Positions 25,860-34,604 of a stretch of 64,000 nt of DNA are shown in pieces. Source of the DNA: Bradyrhizobium sp. 21 (GTDB lineage: Bacteria; Pseudomonadota; Alphaproteobacteria; Rhizobiales; Xanthobacteraceae); contig NZ_JADPJG010000031.1 of the NCBI RefSeq assembly GCF_023073335.1, positions 135,798 to 199,797 on the forward strand. The letters run 5' to 3'. Under the pieces are notes generated by a model. That model made no database searches. It saw only the letters and a program-made list of their open reading frames with translations, and was not told where the DNA came from. The number at the start of each line of letters is the position of its first letter. Position 1 is the first letter of the stretch. A program made the translations under genes and the position numbers.

Positions 25860-26642
25860 ATGACCGACACCACAGCAATCATCACCGAGAAGCGCGGGCA
25901 GGCGCTCTGGATCACCATCAACCGGCCCGAGAAGCGCAACGCGCTGAACGGCGAGGTGATCGCCGGCATCACGAAGGGTTATCGCGAGGCGCATGACGAC
26001 AAGGACGTCCGCGTCATCGTGCTGACGGGCGCGGGCGACAAGGCGTTCTGCGCCGGCGCGGATCTGCAGAACTCCGGCGCGGCTTTCGCGATGGATCATT
26101 CCAGGCCGAATGTCGACTATGCCGATCTGTTGCGCCTGTCGCAGAATGCGACCAAACCCGCGATCGCGCGCGTCGGCGGCGTCTGCATGGCCGGCGGCAT
26201 GGGTCTGTTGTGCATGACCGACATGGCTGTCGCGGCCGATCACGTCATCTTCGGCCTGCCGGAGGTGAAGGTCGGCGTGTTCCCGATGCAGGTGTTGAGC
26301 CTGTTGCAGTCGATCGCGCCGCCGCGGCTCGTCAACGAATGGGCGCTGACCGGCGAGCCGTTCGACGCGAGGGCGGCGCAAGCAGCGGGTCTGCTCAATT
26401 ATATTGTGCCCACGGCCGAGCTCGACGCAAAAGTCGACTGGCTGATCGGCCGCATCGTCGACAAGTCGCCGACCGCGATCCGCCGCGGCAAATACGCCAT
26501 GCGCGCCATCGCCTCGATGTCGTTCGACGAGAGCATCGCCTACACCGAAAGCCAGATCGCACTGCTCGCCATGACCGAGGATGCCAAGGAGGGCCTGAAG
26601 GCGTTCGGCGAGAAGCGCAAGCCGGTCTGGACGGGACGGTGA
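25860..26642 (+). CDS. Enoyl-CoA hydratase/isomerase family protein
   Basis: This 260-residue crotonase has the oxyanion-hole segment KAFCAGADL (near 62-70), a second loop RVGGVCMAGGMGLLCMTDMAVAADHVIFGLPEVKVGVFP, and a C-terminal crotonase tail (FGEKRKPVWTG). The second catalytic glutamate is retained in LPEVKVG, while the GG-x-E position has no glutamate (GGMGLL), so it may be an isomerase, decarboxylase or hydrolase rather than a hydratase. It acts on an acyl-CoA thioester in the cytoplasm. The start is ATG 25860; a frame start at 25824 exists. It follows the molybdenum oxidoreductase by 133 bases, probably with its own promoter. Confidence 0.88.
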   Translation: MTDTTAIITEKRGQALWITINRPEKRNALNGEVIAGITKGYREAHDDKDVRVIVLTGAGDKAFCAGADLQNSGAAFAMDHSRPNVDYADLLRLSQNATKPAIARVGGVCMAGGMGLLCMTDMAVAADHVIFGLPEVKVGVFPMQVLSLLQSIAPPRLVNEWALTGEPFDARAAQAAGLLNYIVPTAELDAKVDWLIGRIVDKSPTAIRRGKYAMRAIASMSFDESIAYTESQIALLAMTEDAKEGLKAFGEKRKPVWTGR

Positions 26643-26648
26643 GGGCGC

Positions 26649-26805
26649 AGCACTCTCGTGTCCCGGACGCGCTGCAACGCTCTTGCGTTGCTGCGCAGAG
26701 CCGGGACCCAGAAGGCGGCTCGGTACAACGCGGCGGGATGGGCCCCGGCTCAGCAGCGCACCGCTGAAGAAGCGCTGCGCTGCGTCCGGGGCACGAGAGT
26801 GTGCT
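26649..26805. repeat. Long imperfect inverted repeat, intergenic
   Basis: The left end (AGCACTCTCGTG, 26649-26660) reappears inverted at the right end (CACGAGAGTGTGCT, 26792-26805), with further complementary blocks inward (GTCCCGGACGC against GCGTCCGGGGC). The transcript would fold into one long hairpin. Short frames inside it are low-quality. Confidence 0.7.
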
Positions 26806-26884
26806 CAACCGACACAGATTTGATTGTCAAACAGCAAACACAGCTTCGCCTTCTCGCGGCGTGTTCCGCCCGAGCTTTGCTGTT

Positions 26885-27330
26885 CGTTTCACACCCTCTC
26901 CGAAAAAAGGGTGCAGGGAAGGCCGGGTGCCGGCTGGCACCCGCAAGACTCCCGTGCAAGAATGATGCACACGCAAGGCACAGGAGCGATACAGGGCAGC
27001 CAGACATCCGGCCTTCCCTGCGCAATGGTTTGACGGCTTATGCGCGCTCTCCCCGGAGACGAGTTCCTGCTTGCCTCCGTCACTTTCGCAAAATCCACGG
27101 ACGCCGCCCCGGTTGAAGCCACGCCGCATTCGCAAAAGCTTGACCGTAGCAACGACGGCCAGGACCACACGGTTTTGCCGTACGCATTCAGCGCCGTCCG
27201 TCGTATCGGTCCGCGATGCGCTCACGGGGTTCATCCCGCCCTGCACACCCCATTCCGCATCGGCGCCGCTCGCGTCCACCGCAGCCCGATCCGCGGCTCG
27301 TGACGACGTACGACCGCCCCTTTTCGCCGG
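26885..27330. repeat. Intergenic repeat-like element with 14-bp inverted repeat
   Basis: The segment contains a perfect 14-bp inverted repeat (GCAGGGAAGGCCGG at 26913-26926 and CCGGCCTTCCCTGC at 27008-27021), surrounded by low-quality overlapping frames on both strands. It resembles interspersed non-coding elements seen in bradyrhizobial genomes; this resemblance is from memory, not a search. No gene was recognised. The outer limits are approximate. Confidence 0.55.
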
Positions 27331-27451
27331 ATCAGGATGGCGGCAGGATGCGATAAATCAGAAATTCTGTAAAGGCGAATATTTTTGTGGGTGGCGTTGA
27401 CCCAGAACTTGGGTGTTTTGCCCGTCGGGCAACGCAAGGGATTGGAGTGCG

Positions 27452-27563
27452 TAGGGTGGGTTAGCGCGCGGCTGCGCGAAGCGCTGTCCGCTAGCGTAAC
27501 CCACCGCTTCTGTTGCTGCGGATGCCGACAGTGGTGGGTTACGCCTTCGGCCAACCCACCCTG
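27452..27563. repeat. Palindromic GGTGGGTTA/TAACCCACC repeat cluster
   Basis: The sequence GGGTGGGTTA at about 27455-27464 is followed by GTAACCCACC at about 27496-27505, then GGTGGGTTACG near 27533-27543 and CCAACCCACCCT near 27551-27562. This makes two nested inverted repeats with a REP-like appearance, immediately before the GlcG-like gene's 3' end. Confidence 0.7.
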
Positions 27564-27571
27564 CGGCACCT

Positions 27572-28000
27572 TTACCCCGCGTTGGCTTTCAGCCCCGCTG
27601 CCTGGATACCCGCCACCGCGCAGGCCTCGTCGTTGTCGGAGGTGTCGCCGGAGACGCCGACGGCGCCGAGCAGTGACGTGCCGTCCATGATCAGGACGCC
27701 GCCGGGGACCGGCACCAGTGCGCCCTTGGCAATCGTGTTCACGGCGTCGATGAAATAGGCTTGCTCCTGCGCGCGCTGGTACAAAGCGCGTGAGCCCATG
27801 CCCAGCGCGACCGCGCCATAGGCCTTGCCGTGGGCGATCTCGGCGCGCATCAGGCTGGTGCCATCCTGCGCGGCGGCGATCTTGAGCACGCCGCGGGCGT
27901 CGAGGATGGTGACGACGAGCGGCTTCAGCTTCAACTCCGTGGATTTCGCGAAGGCGGCGTCGAGGATCTTGCGGGCAGTGTCGAGGGTGAGGTCAGCCAT
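27572..28000 (-). CDS. GlcG/HbpS-family (DUF336) haem-degrading-like protein
   Basis: This 142-residue protein of the GlcG/HbpS (DUF336) family has the typical segments ARKILDAAFAKSTEL, VVTILDARGVLKIAAAQDGTSLMRAEIAHGKAYGAV, and PVPGGVLIMDGTSLLGAVGVSGDTSDNDEACAVAGI. Family members bind haem, or accompany glycolate-oxidase genes (glcG) with an unknown role. Its start overlaps the 3' end of the FAD/Fe-S dehydrogenase gene by 8 bases, so it is translationally coupled and probably works with that enzyme. The pairing with a 2-hydroxy-acid-oxidase-like protein mirrors the glc locus of other bacteria. Confidence 0.88.
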   Translation of the reverse strand: MADLTLDTARKILDAAFAKSTELKLKPLVVTILDARGVLKIAAAQDGTSLMRAEIAHGKAYGAVALGMGSRALYQRAQEQAYFIDAVNTIAKGALVPVPGGVLIMDGTSLLGAVGVSGDTSDNDEACAVAGIQAAGLKANAG

Positions 28001-30971
28001 GGCTGGTTTCCTTGGTGATGGGAGTGGTTGTGGATTGGGTCTCGGCGCGATCGAGGCTCATCGCCAGCACGCGCGCGACGTGAAGCGCCTCGCGTTGCGC
28101 ACCGTCGTGGATCTGGTGCCGGCAGGAGGTGCCGTCGGCAACGACCAGCGTCGTCTGGTCCGCGCGCCGTACGGCAGGCAGCAGCGACAGCTCGGCCATC
28201 TCGATCGATGCATCATAGGTGTCGGCGCCATAGCCGAAAGCGCCGGCCATGCCGCAGCAACTCGATTCGATGGTCTCGACCTCGAGGCGAGGGATGAGGC
28301 GCAGCACCTGCTCGACCGGCTTGAAGGCGCCGAAGGATTTTTGATGGCAATGGCCGTGCACGACCGCCTTGTCGGCGACAGTGCCGAGCGGCAGTTGCAG
28401 CCGTCCGGCCTCGGCCTCGCGCACCAGAAATTCCTCGAAGGTCAGCGCGTGGGCACCGACCGCCTTGGCGTCATCGTCTTTGCGGAGCGAGGCCAGCTCG
28501 TCGCGCAGCGTCAAGAGGCAGCTCGGCTCGAGGCCGACGATCGGCACGCCGCGCGCGGCAAAGGGCGCAAAGGCGGCGACCAGACGATCGAGTTCGGACC
28601 TGGCTTCATCGACGAGACCGGCTGACAGGAACGTGCGGCCGCAGCACAGCGGGCGGCTGCCGCTCGCAGGCTTCGGCAGATGCACGCGATAACCGCCAGC
28701 CGCGAGCACGCGGAGCGCGGCCTCGAGATTTTCGCGCTCATAGATGCGATTAAAAGTGTCGGCGAACAGCACGACCTCGCGGCCGGCTTCCGGACCGACG
28801 CTGCCGGCCGGCGGCGCGAACACGTCGCTGCGGAAGGCGGGCAGGGCGCGGCGTGCGCTGATGCCGGCAAAGCGCTCGAACAGCATTCGCAACAGCGGGC
28901 TGCGGTTGCGCAAATTCGCCAGCGGCGCGAAGCGCGCGGCGAGGCCGGCATAGCGCGGGAGGTAGCCGACCAGCCGGTCGCGCAAGGTCAGGCCGTGCGA
29001 GGCAACACGGGCCGAGAGCACCTCGATCTTCATCTTGGCCATGTCGACGCCGGTCGGGCATTCATGGCGGCAGGCCTTGCAGGAGACGCAGAGTTTCAGC
29101 GTCTCCATCATCTCGTCGGAAGAAAGCGCGCCCTCGCCGAGCTGGCCGGAGATCGCCAGCCGCAAGGTGTTCGCACGCCCGCGCGTGACATCCTTCTCGT
29201 TGCGCGTGGCGCGGTAGGACGGACACATCACGCCGCTCTCGAGCTTGCGGCAGGCGCCGTTGTTGTTGCACATCTCGACCGCGCCCTGAAAACCGCCGCC
29301 GGCCCCGGGATAAGCCGACCAGTCGAGTTTTGTCTTGAGCTCAGCGACGCGATAGTCGGGTTTGAAGCGGAACAGCGAGCGGTCGTCCATCTTCGGTGCG
29401 TCGACGATCTTGCCGGGGTTGAGGACGCCGTCGGGATCGAAGCGCTGCTTCACCTCGCGGAAGTCGGCGACGAGGCGCTCGCCGAACATTGTTTCGTGGA
29501 ATTCGGACCGCACCAGGCCGTCGCCATGCTCGCCGGAATGCGAGCCCTTGTATTCCCGCACAAGCGCAAAGGCTTCCTCGGCGATGGCCCGCATCGCCTT
29601 GACGTCCTTATCGAGCTTCAAATTCAGCACGGGCCGCACATGCAGGCAGCCCTCGGAGGCATGAGCATACATCGTGCCGCTGGTGCCGTGCTTTGCGAAG
29701 ACCTCGTTCAGCCGCGCGGTGTAGTCGGCGAGATGCGGCAGCGGCACCGCGCAGTCCTCGACGAAGGAGACCGGCTTGCCCTCCTGCTTCATCGACATCA
29801 TGACGTTGAGGCCGGCGGCGCGGAAATCGGCGATGCCGCCCTGGAGCGCGGGCTCGGTGATCTCGACCACGCCGCCCCATTTGCGCTTGTCGTTGTTCCA
29901 GCCGAAACCGAGGTCGCCCATTAGCTCGCCGAGCTGCTTCAGGCGTACGAGATTGTCCGCCTGATCCTCCTCGGCGAACTCGACCACCAGCACGGCATCC
30001 GGATCGCCTTTGATCGCGGCGGAAATGATCGGCCGGAACATTGCGATGTCGCGGCCGAGTGCGAGCATGGTGCGATCAACCAGCTCGACCGCGATCGGCT
30101 TCAGCTTGACCAGGTGCTGGGCCGCGTCCATCGCCTCGTAAAAACTGCCGAAATGGCAGATGCCGAGCGCCTTGTTGCGGATGACAGGCCACAGTTTCAA
30201 TTCGACCTTGGTGGTGAAGGCCAGCGTGCCTTCGGACCCGACGAGCAGATGCGCCATGTTGTTGCGGGCATTGCGCGGCACCAGCGCATCGAGATTGTAG
30301 CCGCCGACGCGGCGCTGCACCTTTGGAAAGCGCGCGGCGATCTCATCGGCCTCGCGGGCGCCGAGATCGAGCATGTCGCGGAACAGGGGGCGTGCGCTAC
30401 TGTCCGCATCGAGATCGGAGAGATCACGCGACACCTCGGCGAAGCGGCTCAGCGTGCCGTCGGCAAGGGCCGCCTCCATCGACAGCGTGTTGTCGCGCAT
30501 GGTGCCGTAGCGAAGCGAGCGGCCACCGCAGGAATTGTTGCCGGCCATGCCGCCGATGGTGGCGCGCGAGGCCGTGGAGACGTCGACCGGAAACCACAGG
30601 CCGTGCTTCCTGAGCTGGCGGTTGAGGTCGTCGAGCACGATGCCCGGCTCGACCACGCAGGTGCGGTTCGCGACGTCCAGCGACAGGATGCGATTCAGGT
30701 GCTTCGAGAGATCGACGACGAGGCCGTCATTGACGGTCTGGCCGCATTGCGAGGTGCCGCCGCCGCGCGGGGTGACCTTGCGTCCGTCGTCGCGGGCGAT
30801 CGCCAGCGCCCGCAAGGCCTCGTCCATGGTCCTGGGGACCACGACGCCGGCCGGCACGATCTGGTAGAACGAGGCGTCTGTGGCATAGCGGCCGCGGCTG
30901 AAGCTGTCGAACAGGACGTCACCGGTCATGTCCGCGCGCAGGCGCCGTTCGAGCGAGGAGGCGTTTGTCAT
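27993..30971 (-). CDS. FAD- and Fe-S-containing 2-hydroxy-acid dehydrogenase, D-lactate/YdiJ-like
   Basis: This 992-residue enzyme fuses an FAD-binding PCMH-type domain (about 35-210: RGGGTSQCGQTVNDGLVVDLSKHLNRIL; MAGNNSCGGRSLRYGTMRDN) and an FAD-oxidase C domain (to about 530, ending KQRFDPDGVLNPGKI) to an iron-sulfur part. The latter has cysteine clusters CVSCKACRHECPTG and an upstream VMCPSYRATR, then two CCG-type domains (PLCCGRTF; ESSCCGMAGAFGY). Such proteins oxidise D-2-hydroxy acids (D-lactate, D-2-hydroxyglutarate, glycolate-like acids) and pass electrons to the quinone pool. The size and order match YdiJ-type enzymes. A GlcG-like gene overlaps its end and a GntR regulator gene lies just upstream in the same direction. 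The neighbouring aminotransferases suggest glyoxylate or hydroxypyruvate chemistry. Confidence 0.88.
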   Translation of the reverse strand: MTNASSLERRLRADMTGDVLFDSFSRGRYATDASFYQIVPAGVVVPRTMDEALRALAIARDDGRKVTPRGGGTSQCGQTVNDGLVVDLSKHLNRILSLDVANRTCVVEPGIVLDDLNRQLRKHGLWFPVDVSTASRATIGGMAGNNSCGGRSLRYGTMRDNTLSMEAALADGTLSRFAEVSRDLSDLDADSSARPLFRDMLDLGAREADEIAARFPKVQRRVGGYNLDALVPRNARNNMAHLLVGSEGTLAFTTKVELKLWPVIRNKALGICHFGSFYEAMDAAQHLVKLKPIAVELVDRTMLALGRDIAMFRPIISAAIKGDPDAVLVVEFAEEDQADNLVRLKQLGELMGDLGFGWNNDKRKWGGVVEITEPALQGGIADFRAAGLNVMMSMKQEGKPVSFVEDCAVPLPHLADYTARLNEVFAKHGTSGTMYAHASEGCLHVRPVLNLKLDKDVKAMRAIAEEAFALVREYKGSHSGEHGDGLVRSEFHETMFGERLVADFREVKQRFDPDGVLNPGKIVDAPKMDDRSLFRFKPDYRVAELKTKLDWSAYPGAGGGFQGAVEMCNNNGACRKLESGVMCPSYRATRNEKDVTRGRANTLRLAISGQLGEGALSSDEMMETLKLCVSCKACRHECPTGVDMAKMKIEVLSARVASHGLTLRDRLVGYLPRYAGLAARFAPLANLRNRSPLLRMLFERFAGISARRALPAFRSDVFAPPAGSVGPEAGREVVLFADTFNRIYERENLEAALRVLAAGGYRVHLPKPASGSRPLCCGRTFLSAGLVDEARSELDRLVAAFAPFAARGVPIVGLEPSCLLTLRDELASLRKDDDAKAVGAHALTFEEFLVREAEAGRLQLPLGTVADKAVVHGHCHQKSFGAFKPVEQVLRLIPRLEVETIESSCCGMAGAFGYGADTYDASIEMAELSLLPAVRRADQTTLVVADGTSCRHQIHDGAQREALHVARVLAMSLDRAETQSTTTPITKETSHG

Positions 30972-31076
30972 CCCTGGTCCCGGACTGATTCCGCGAGGTG
31001 GCCCAGCCTTGCTGAGTTATTCATTATCGTTCACGACCGATTATATTATGAATTCAAAATGAGCAAGCCGGTCGGC
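30972..31076. promoter_or_regulatory. AT-rich promoter region before the dehydrogenase gene
   Basis: This 105-base gap between the GntR gene end and the dehydrogenase start contains an AT-rich island (31018-31062, ATTATATTATGAATTC) unusual for this GC-rich DNA. It is the likely site of the minus-strand promoter and possibly an operator. No definite -35/-10 pair is assigned. Confidence 0.45.
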
Positions 31077-31814
31077 TCAAGGCGAGGCCGGTGCGTCCCC
31101 TTGGGGCTCGGTCAAATGCTCGATCGCGGCCGTCCGCTTGTTGCGCAGGTGGAGGAACAGGATGTCGCTGAGCTCGCTGCCGGCACGGCGGCGCAGCGCA
31201 TCGAGGATGGCTTCGTGCTCGCGCATCGCTTCCCCCCAGCGCTGCCGTTTGCGGGCGAAATTGGCGGAATAGCGGATACGGCGGATGCGGCCGGCGAAAT
31301 TGCCGTAAGCGGTCTTCAGCGCCTCGTTGCGCGCGGCCGCGACGATGCTCTCGTGGATGCGCTGGTTGATCTGGAAATAACCGTGCATGTCGCGATGCAG
31401 ATAGTGGCCGTACATCTCGTAATGCAGCTGCTCAATCCCAGTGATTTCCGCGTCCGTAATGGCCTCGCAGGCGAGGCGCCCGGCGAGGCTCTCCAGTCCC
31501 GCCATCACGTCGAACAGTTCTTCCAGGTCGCGCTGGCTGAGCTGGCGAACCCGCGCGCCGCGGTTAGGGAGCAACTCGATCAGCCCCTCGGCGGCGAGGA
31601 CCTTTAGCGCCTCGCGCAGTGGCGTGCGGGAGATGCCGAGCATCTCGCAGAGCTGCCGCTCGGGAACGCGCGCGCCATCGGGGATGTTTCCCTCGACCAC
31701 GTAGTCGCGCAGCCGCAGCAGGATCTCGCCGTGAAGCGAGGCCTCCTGGCGGTCGCCGCCATTGCCAGTGGGCAGGGCGATCGGAACCCCGGTGTCGGGA
31801 ATCGTGGATTTCAT
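31077..31814 (-). CDS. GntR family (FadR/FCD-type) transcriptional regulator
   Basis: This 245-residue regulator has an N-terminal winged helix (VPERQLCEMLGISRTPLREALKVLAAEGLIELLPNRGARV, about 50-90) typical of GntR. It is followed by an all-helical FCD ligand-binding domain (EELFDVMAGLESLAGRLACEAI; HESIVAAARNEALKTAYG; EHEAILDALRRRAGSE), in which His residues may bind a metal and a small carboxylate. The ATG at 31814 is preferred because the longer frame reaches into the promoter of the divergent aminotransferase gene. It is divergent from the aminotransferase operon and directly upstream, in the same direction, of the hydroxy-acid dehydrogenase gene, so it probably controls both. Confidence 0.9.
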   Translation of the reverse strand: MKSTIPDTGVPIALPTGNGGDRQEASLHGEILLRLRDYVVEGNIPDGARVPERQLCEMLGISRTPLREALKVLAAEGLIELLPNRGARVRQLSQRDLEELFDVMAGLESLAGRLACEAITDAEITGIEQLHYEMYGHYLHRDMHGYFQINQRIHESIVAAARNEALKTAYGNFAGRIRRIRYSANFARKRQRWGEAMREHEAILDALRRRAGSELSDILFLHLRNKRTAAIEHLTEPQGDAPASP

Positions 31815-31865
31815 TTGCAGCACAATAGTTTGCCTACTTGGGCGCGTCGACGCCCACAATCGAAT

Positions 31866-31878
31866 ACCAAATTTTGGT
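31866..31878. promoter_or_regulatory. Perfect dyad ACCAAATTTTGGT, candidate GntR operator
   Basis: This 13-base palindrome (6-bp arms, central T) lies in the 133-base region between the GntR gene and the divergent aminotransferase gene, 70 bases before the latter's ATG. Its position and symmetry suit an operator for the adjacent regulator, but GntR/FCD sites vary, so this is a candidate only. Confidence 0.4.
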
Positions 31879-31947
31879 TGAAAGTACAAAAAATGAATGC
31901 AAAATGGACTCCGGAGCCGGCCATAGTCCGCCGCCAGGGAGGTTTTC

Positions 31948-33150
31948 ATGCATCAGGGACGTCATTTCCTTCAGATTCCTGGCCCGAGCCCGGTCCCCGA
32001 GCGCGTCCTGCGCGCGATGGACATGCCCGTCATCGACCACCGGAGCGCGGAATTCGGCGAGCTCGGCCGCGCCGTGCTCGAAGGCAGCCAGACCATTTTC
32101 CAAACCAAGGGACCGGTCGTGATCTTCCCCTCGTCGGGAACGGGGGCTTGGGAGGCCGCGATCGTCAACACGCTGTCCCCGGGTGACAAGGTGCTGATGG
32201 TCGAGACCGGCCATTTCGCCACCCTGTGGCGGCAGATGGCGGGCCGGTTCGGCATCGAGGTTGATTTCGTTCCCGGCGACTGGCGCCGTGGCGCCGACCC
32301 CGCCGCGATCGAAGCGAAACTCGCTGACGACATCGCGCGCTCCATCAAGGCCGTGATGGTCGTGCACAACGAGACCTCGACCGGTGCGACCAGCCGCATC
32401 GCCGAGATCCGCGCCGCGATCGATCGCACGGGCCATCCTGCGCTCTTGATGGTCGACACCATCTCCTCGCTCGGCTCGGTCGACTACCGCCACGACGAAT
32501 GGAAGGTCGATGTCAGCGTCAGCTGCTCGCAGAAGGGTTTTATGCTGCCGCCCGGCCTCGGCTTCAACGCGATCTCGGAGAAGGCGCGCGCCGCCGCCAA
32601 ATCCAACAGGATGCCGCGCTCCTATTTCGACTGGGAGGAGATGCTCAAGCCGAACGCCAACGGCTTCTTCCCCTATACGCCGGCGACCAATCTGCTCTAC
32701 GGCCTGCGCGAGGCGATCGCGATGCTGCTCGAAGAAGGGCTCGACAACGTGTTCGCGCGGCATCAGCGGCTGGCTGCCGCGACGCGCGCCGCCGTCAATC
32801 ATTGGGGCCTCGAGATCCTGTGCCAGGAGCCATCGGAATTTTCGCCGGTGCTCACCGCGGTGCTGATGCCGCCCGGACATGATGCCGATCAGTTCCGCAA
32901 GATCGTGCTCGACAATTACAACATGTCGCTCGGCTCGGGCTTGTCGAAGGTCGCCGGAAAAGTCTTCCGCATCGGCCATCTCGGCGAATGCAATGCCCTG
33001 ACGCTGCTCGGCGCGCTCACCGGCGTGGAGATGGGCCTGTCGGTCGCCGGCGTGCCGCACCGCTCCGGCGGCGTCGATGCCGCGATGAAGCTGTTGGAGC
33101 AGCGCCCACAGGGCAATGCGTCGCCGCATCTGAAAGTGGTCGGCACATAG
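31948..33150 (+). CDS. Class V aminotransferase, serine-glyoxylate aminotransferase-like (copy 1)
   Basis: This 400-residue pyridoxal-phosphate enzyme of the serine-glyoxylate/alanine-glyoxylate aminotransferase family has the N-terminal GRHFLQIPGPSPVPERVLRAM, the phosphate loop SSGTGAWEAA, VVHNETSTG, the cofactor aspartate region MVDTISSLGS, and the Schiff-base lysine K196 in SCSQKGFM. It would transfer an amino group from serine or another amino acid to glyoxylate, giving glycine and hydroxypyruvate or pyruvate. The start has GGAGG 8 bases upstream. An MFS carrier and a second copy of this enzyme follow, and the product fits the hydroxy-acid dehydrogenase locus. A role in the serine/glyoxylate route is inferred. 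Confidence 0.9.
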   Translation: MHQGRHFLQIPGPSPVPERVLRAMDMPVIDHRSAEFGELGRAVLEGSQTIFQTKGPVVIFPSSGTGAWEAAIVNTLSPGDKVLMVETGHFATLWRQMAGRFGIEVDFVPGDWRRGADPAAIEAKLADDIARSIKAVMVVHNETSTGATSRIAEIRAAIDRTGHPALLMVDTISSLGSVDYRHDEWKVDVSVSCSQKGFMLPPGLGFNAISEKARAAAKSNRMPRSYFDWEEMLKPNANGFFPYTPATNLLYGLREAIAMLLEEGLDNVFARHQRLAAATRAAVNHWGLEILCQEPSEFSPVLTAVLMPPGHDADQFRKIVLDNYNMSLGSGLSKVAGKVFRIGHLGECNALTLLGALTGVEMGLSVAGVPHRSGGVDAAMKLLEQRPQGNASPHLKVVGT

Positions 33151-33204
33151 AAAGCGCGAGACACGCGGCCGACAATCATAAGAAGCGGTCAGGGAGGGGT
33201 AGAG

Positions 33205-34488
33205 ATGAAAATTCGGTTCAAGGCCACGCATGTCGTGCTGGCGATGCTCTGCGCGATGTATTTCATCACCTATGTCGACCGGGTGAACATCGGCACCGCC
33301 GCCAGCGAGATCCAGAAGGAGCTGGGTCTGTCGAACACCCAGCTTGGCCTCGTCTTCTCCGCCTTCGCGTATCCCTATCTGTTGTTCCAGGTGATCGGGG
33401 GCTGGGTCGGCGATCGTTTCGGGCCGCGCAAGACGCTGTTCTGGTGCGGCATGATCTGGGCGGTGGCGACCATCTCGACCGGCTTCGTGCATGGCCTCGC
33501 CGCGCTGTTCGTCGCGCGCTTTGCGCTCGGCTTCGGCGAGGGCGCGACCTTTCCGACCGCGACGCGTGCGATGCAATACTGGACTCCGGCGAACCGCCGC
33601 GGCTTCGCGCAAGGATTGACCCATTCCTTCGCCCGGCTCGGCAATGCGGTGACGCCGCCGGTGGTCGCGCTCTTGATCCTGTGGCTGACCTGGCGCGGTG
33701 CGTTCGTCGTGCTCGGCCTCGTCAGTCTCGTCTGGGGCGTCGTCTGGGTATGGTATTTCCGCAACGAGCCGAAGGAGCACGCCTCCATCACCGAGGCCGA
33801 GCTCGCCGCACTGCCGCCGCGCCCGAGCGGCGAGCGGCCGCGCGTGCCGTGGGGCCCGCTATTGGGCCGGATGTGGCCGGTGACGCTGACCTATTTCTGC
33901 TACGGCTGGTGCCTGTGGCTGTACCTCAACTGGCTGCCGCTGTTCTTCAAGAACAACTACAATCTCGACATCAAGAATTCGGCGCTGTTCGCCTCCGGCG
34001 TGTTCTTCGCCGGCGTCATTGGCGACAGCGTCGGCGGGGTGCTGTCAGACAAGATCCTCGACCGCACCGGCAATGTCCGCCTGGCGCGGCTGAGCGTCAC
34101 CGTAACAGGGTTTGCGGGGGCGCTGCTCTCGCTGTTTCCGATCCTGTTCGTGCACGACATCACGATCGTCGCGCTGTGCCTGTCGGCCGGCTTCTTCTGC
34201 GCCGAGCTGGTGATCGGCCCGATGTGGTCGATTCCGATGGACATCGCCCCGAAACATTCCGGCACTGCCTCGGGACTCATGAACACAGGCTCGGCCTTTG
34301 CCGCCATCGTGTCGCCGCTGGTCGCGGGCTTCGTGATCGACGCGACCGGCAATTGGTACCTGCCATTCCTGATGTCGATGGGGCTGCTGCTGCTCGGCGG
34401 CTTTTCCGCCTTCCTGATGCATCCGGAGCGCCCGTTCACGGAGGCCGAGGGAACGGGGCCAGCCGGAAAGATGGTGGCCGCGGAGTAG
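33205..34488 (+). CDS. MFS transporter, anion:cation symporter (ACS) type
   Basis: This 427-residue, 12-helix major-facilitator protein has ACS-family features: the N-terminal FITYVDRVNIGTAASEIQKELGLS, the loop GGWVGDRFGPRKTLF between helices 2 and 3, and RFALGFGEGATFPTATRAMQYW. The C-terminal half has GPMWSIPMDIAPKHSGTASGLMNTGSAF. ACS members import carboxylated sugars, hydroxy acids or tartrate-like compounds with protons. It sits between two aminotransferase genes (54-base gap upstream, 116 bases downstream), so it probably supplies a hydroxy or keto acid for this pathway. Confidence 0.9.
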   Translation: MKIRFKATHVVLAMLCAMYFITYVDRVNIGTAASEIQKELGLSNTQLGLVFSAFAYPYLLFQVIGGWVGDRFGPRKTLFWCGMIWAVATISTGFVHGLAALFVARFALGFGEGATFPTATRAMQYWTPANRRGFAQGLTHSFARLGNAVTPPVVALLILWLTWRGAFVVLGLVSLVWGVVWVWYFRNEPKEHASITEAELAALPPRPSGERPRVPWGPLLGRMWPVTLTYFCYGWCLWLYLNWLPLFFKNNYNLDIKNSALFASGVFFAGVIGDSVGGVLSDKILDRTGNVRLARLSVTVTGFAGALLSLFPILFVHDITIVALCLSAGFFCAELVIGPMWSIPMDIAPKHSGTASGLMNTGSAFAAIVSPLVAGFVIDATGNWYLPFLMSMGLLLLGGFSAFLMHPERPFTEAEGTGPAGKMVAAE

Positions 34489-34604
34489 GGGCGCGGACCG
34501 CCCGCCGGCCATGCATGGGAGCCGTCTTTAGGAGAGGGGACAAGCCGGTCAAATGGTGCTATTCGGCGGCCATCAAAATCAAGGCAAGACCGGGAAGGAC
34601 GCCG

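Noticed and set aside
26643..27571. Small genes in the repeat block (frames of about 70-150 codons on both strands)
   Set aside because: They overlap on both strands within palindromic repeats, have unusual composition and lack good ribosome-binding sites.
32988..34604. Upstream extension of the second aminotransferase, giving an apparent 938-residue fusion
   Set aside because: The extra part is the out-of-frame reading of the MFS gene; the real start with a Shine-Dalgarno sequence is at 34605.
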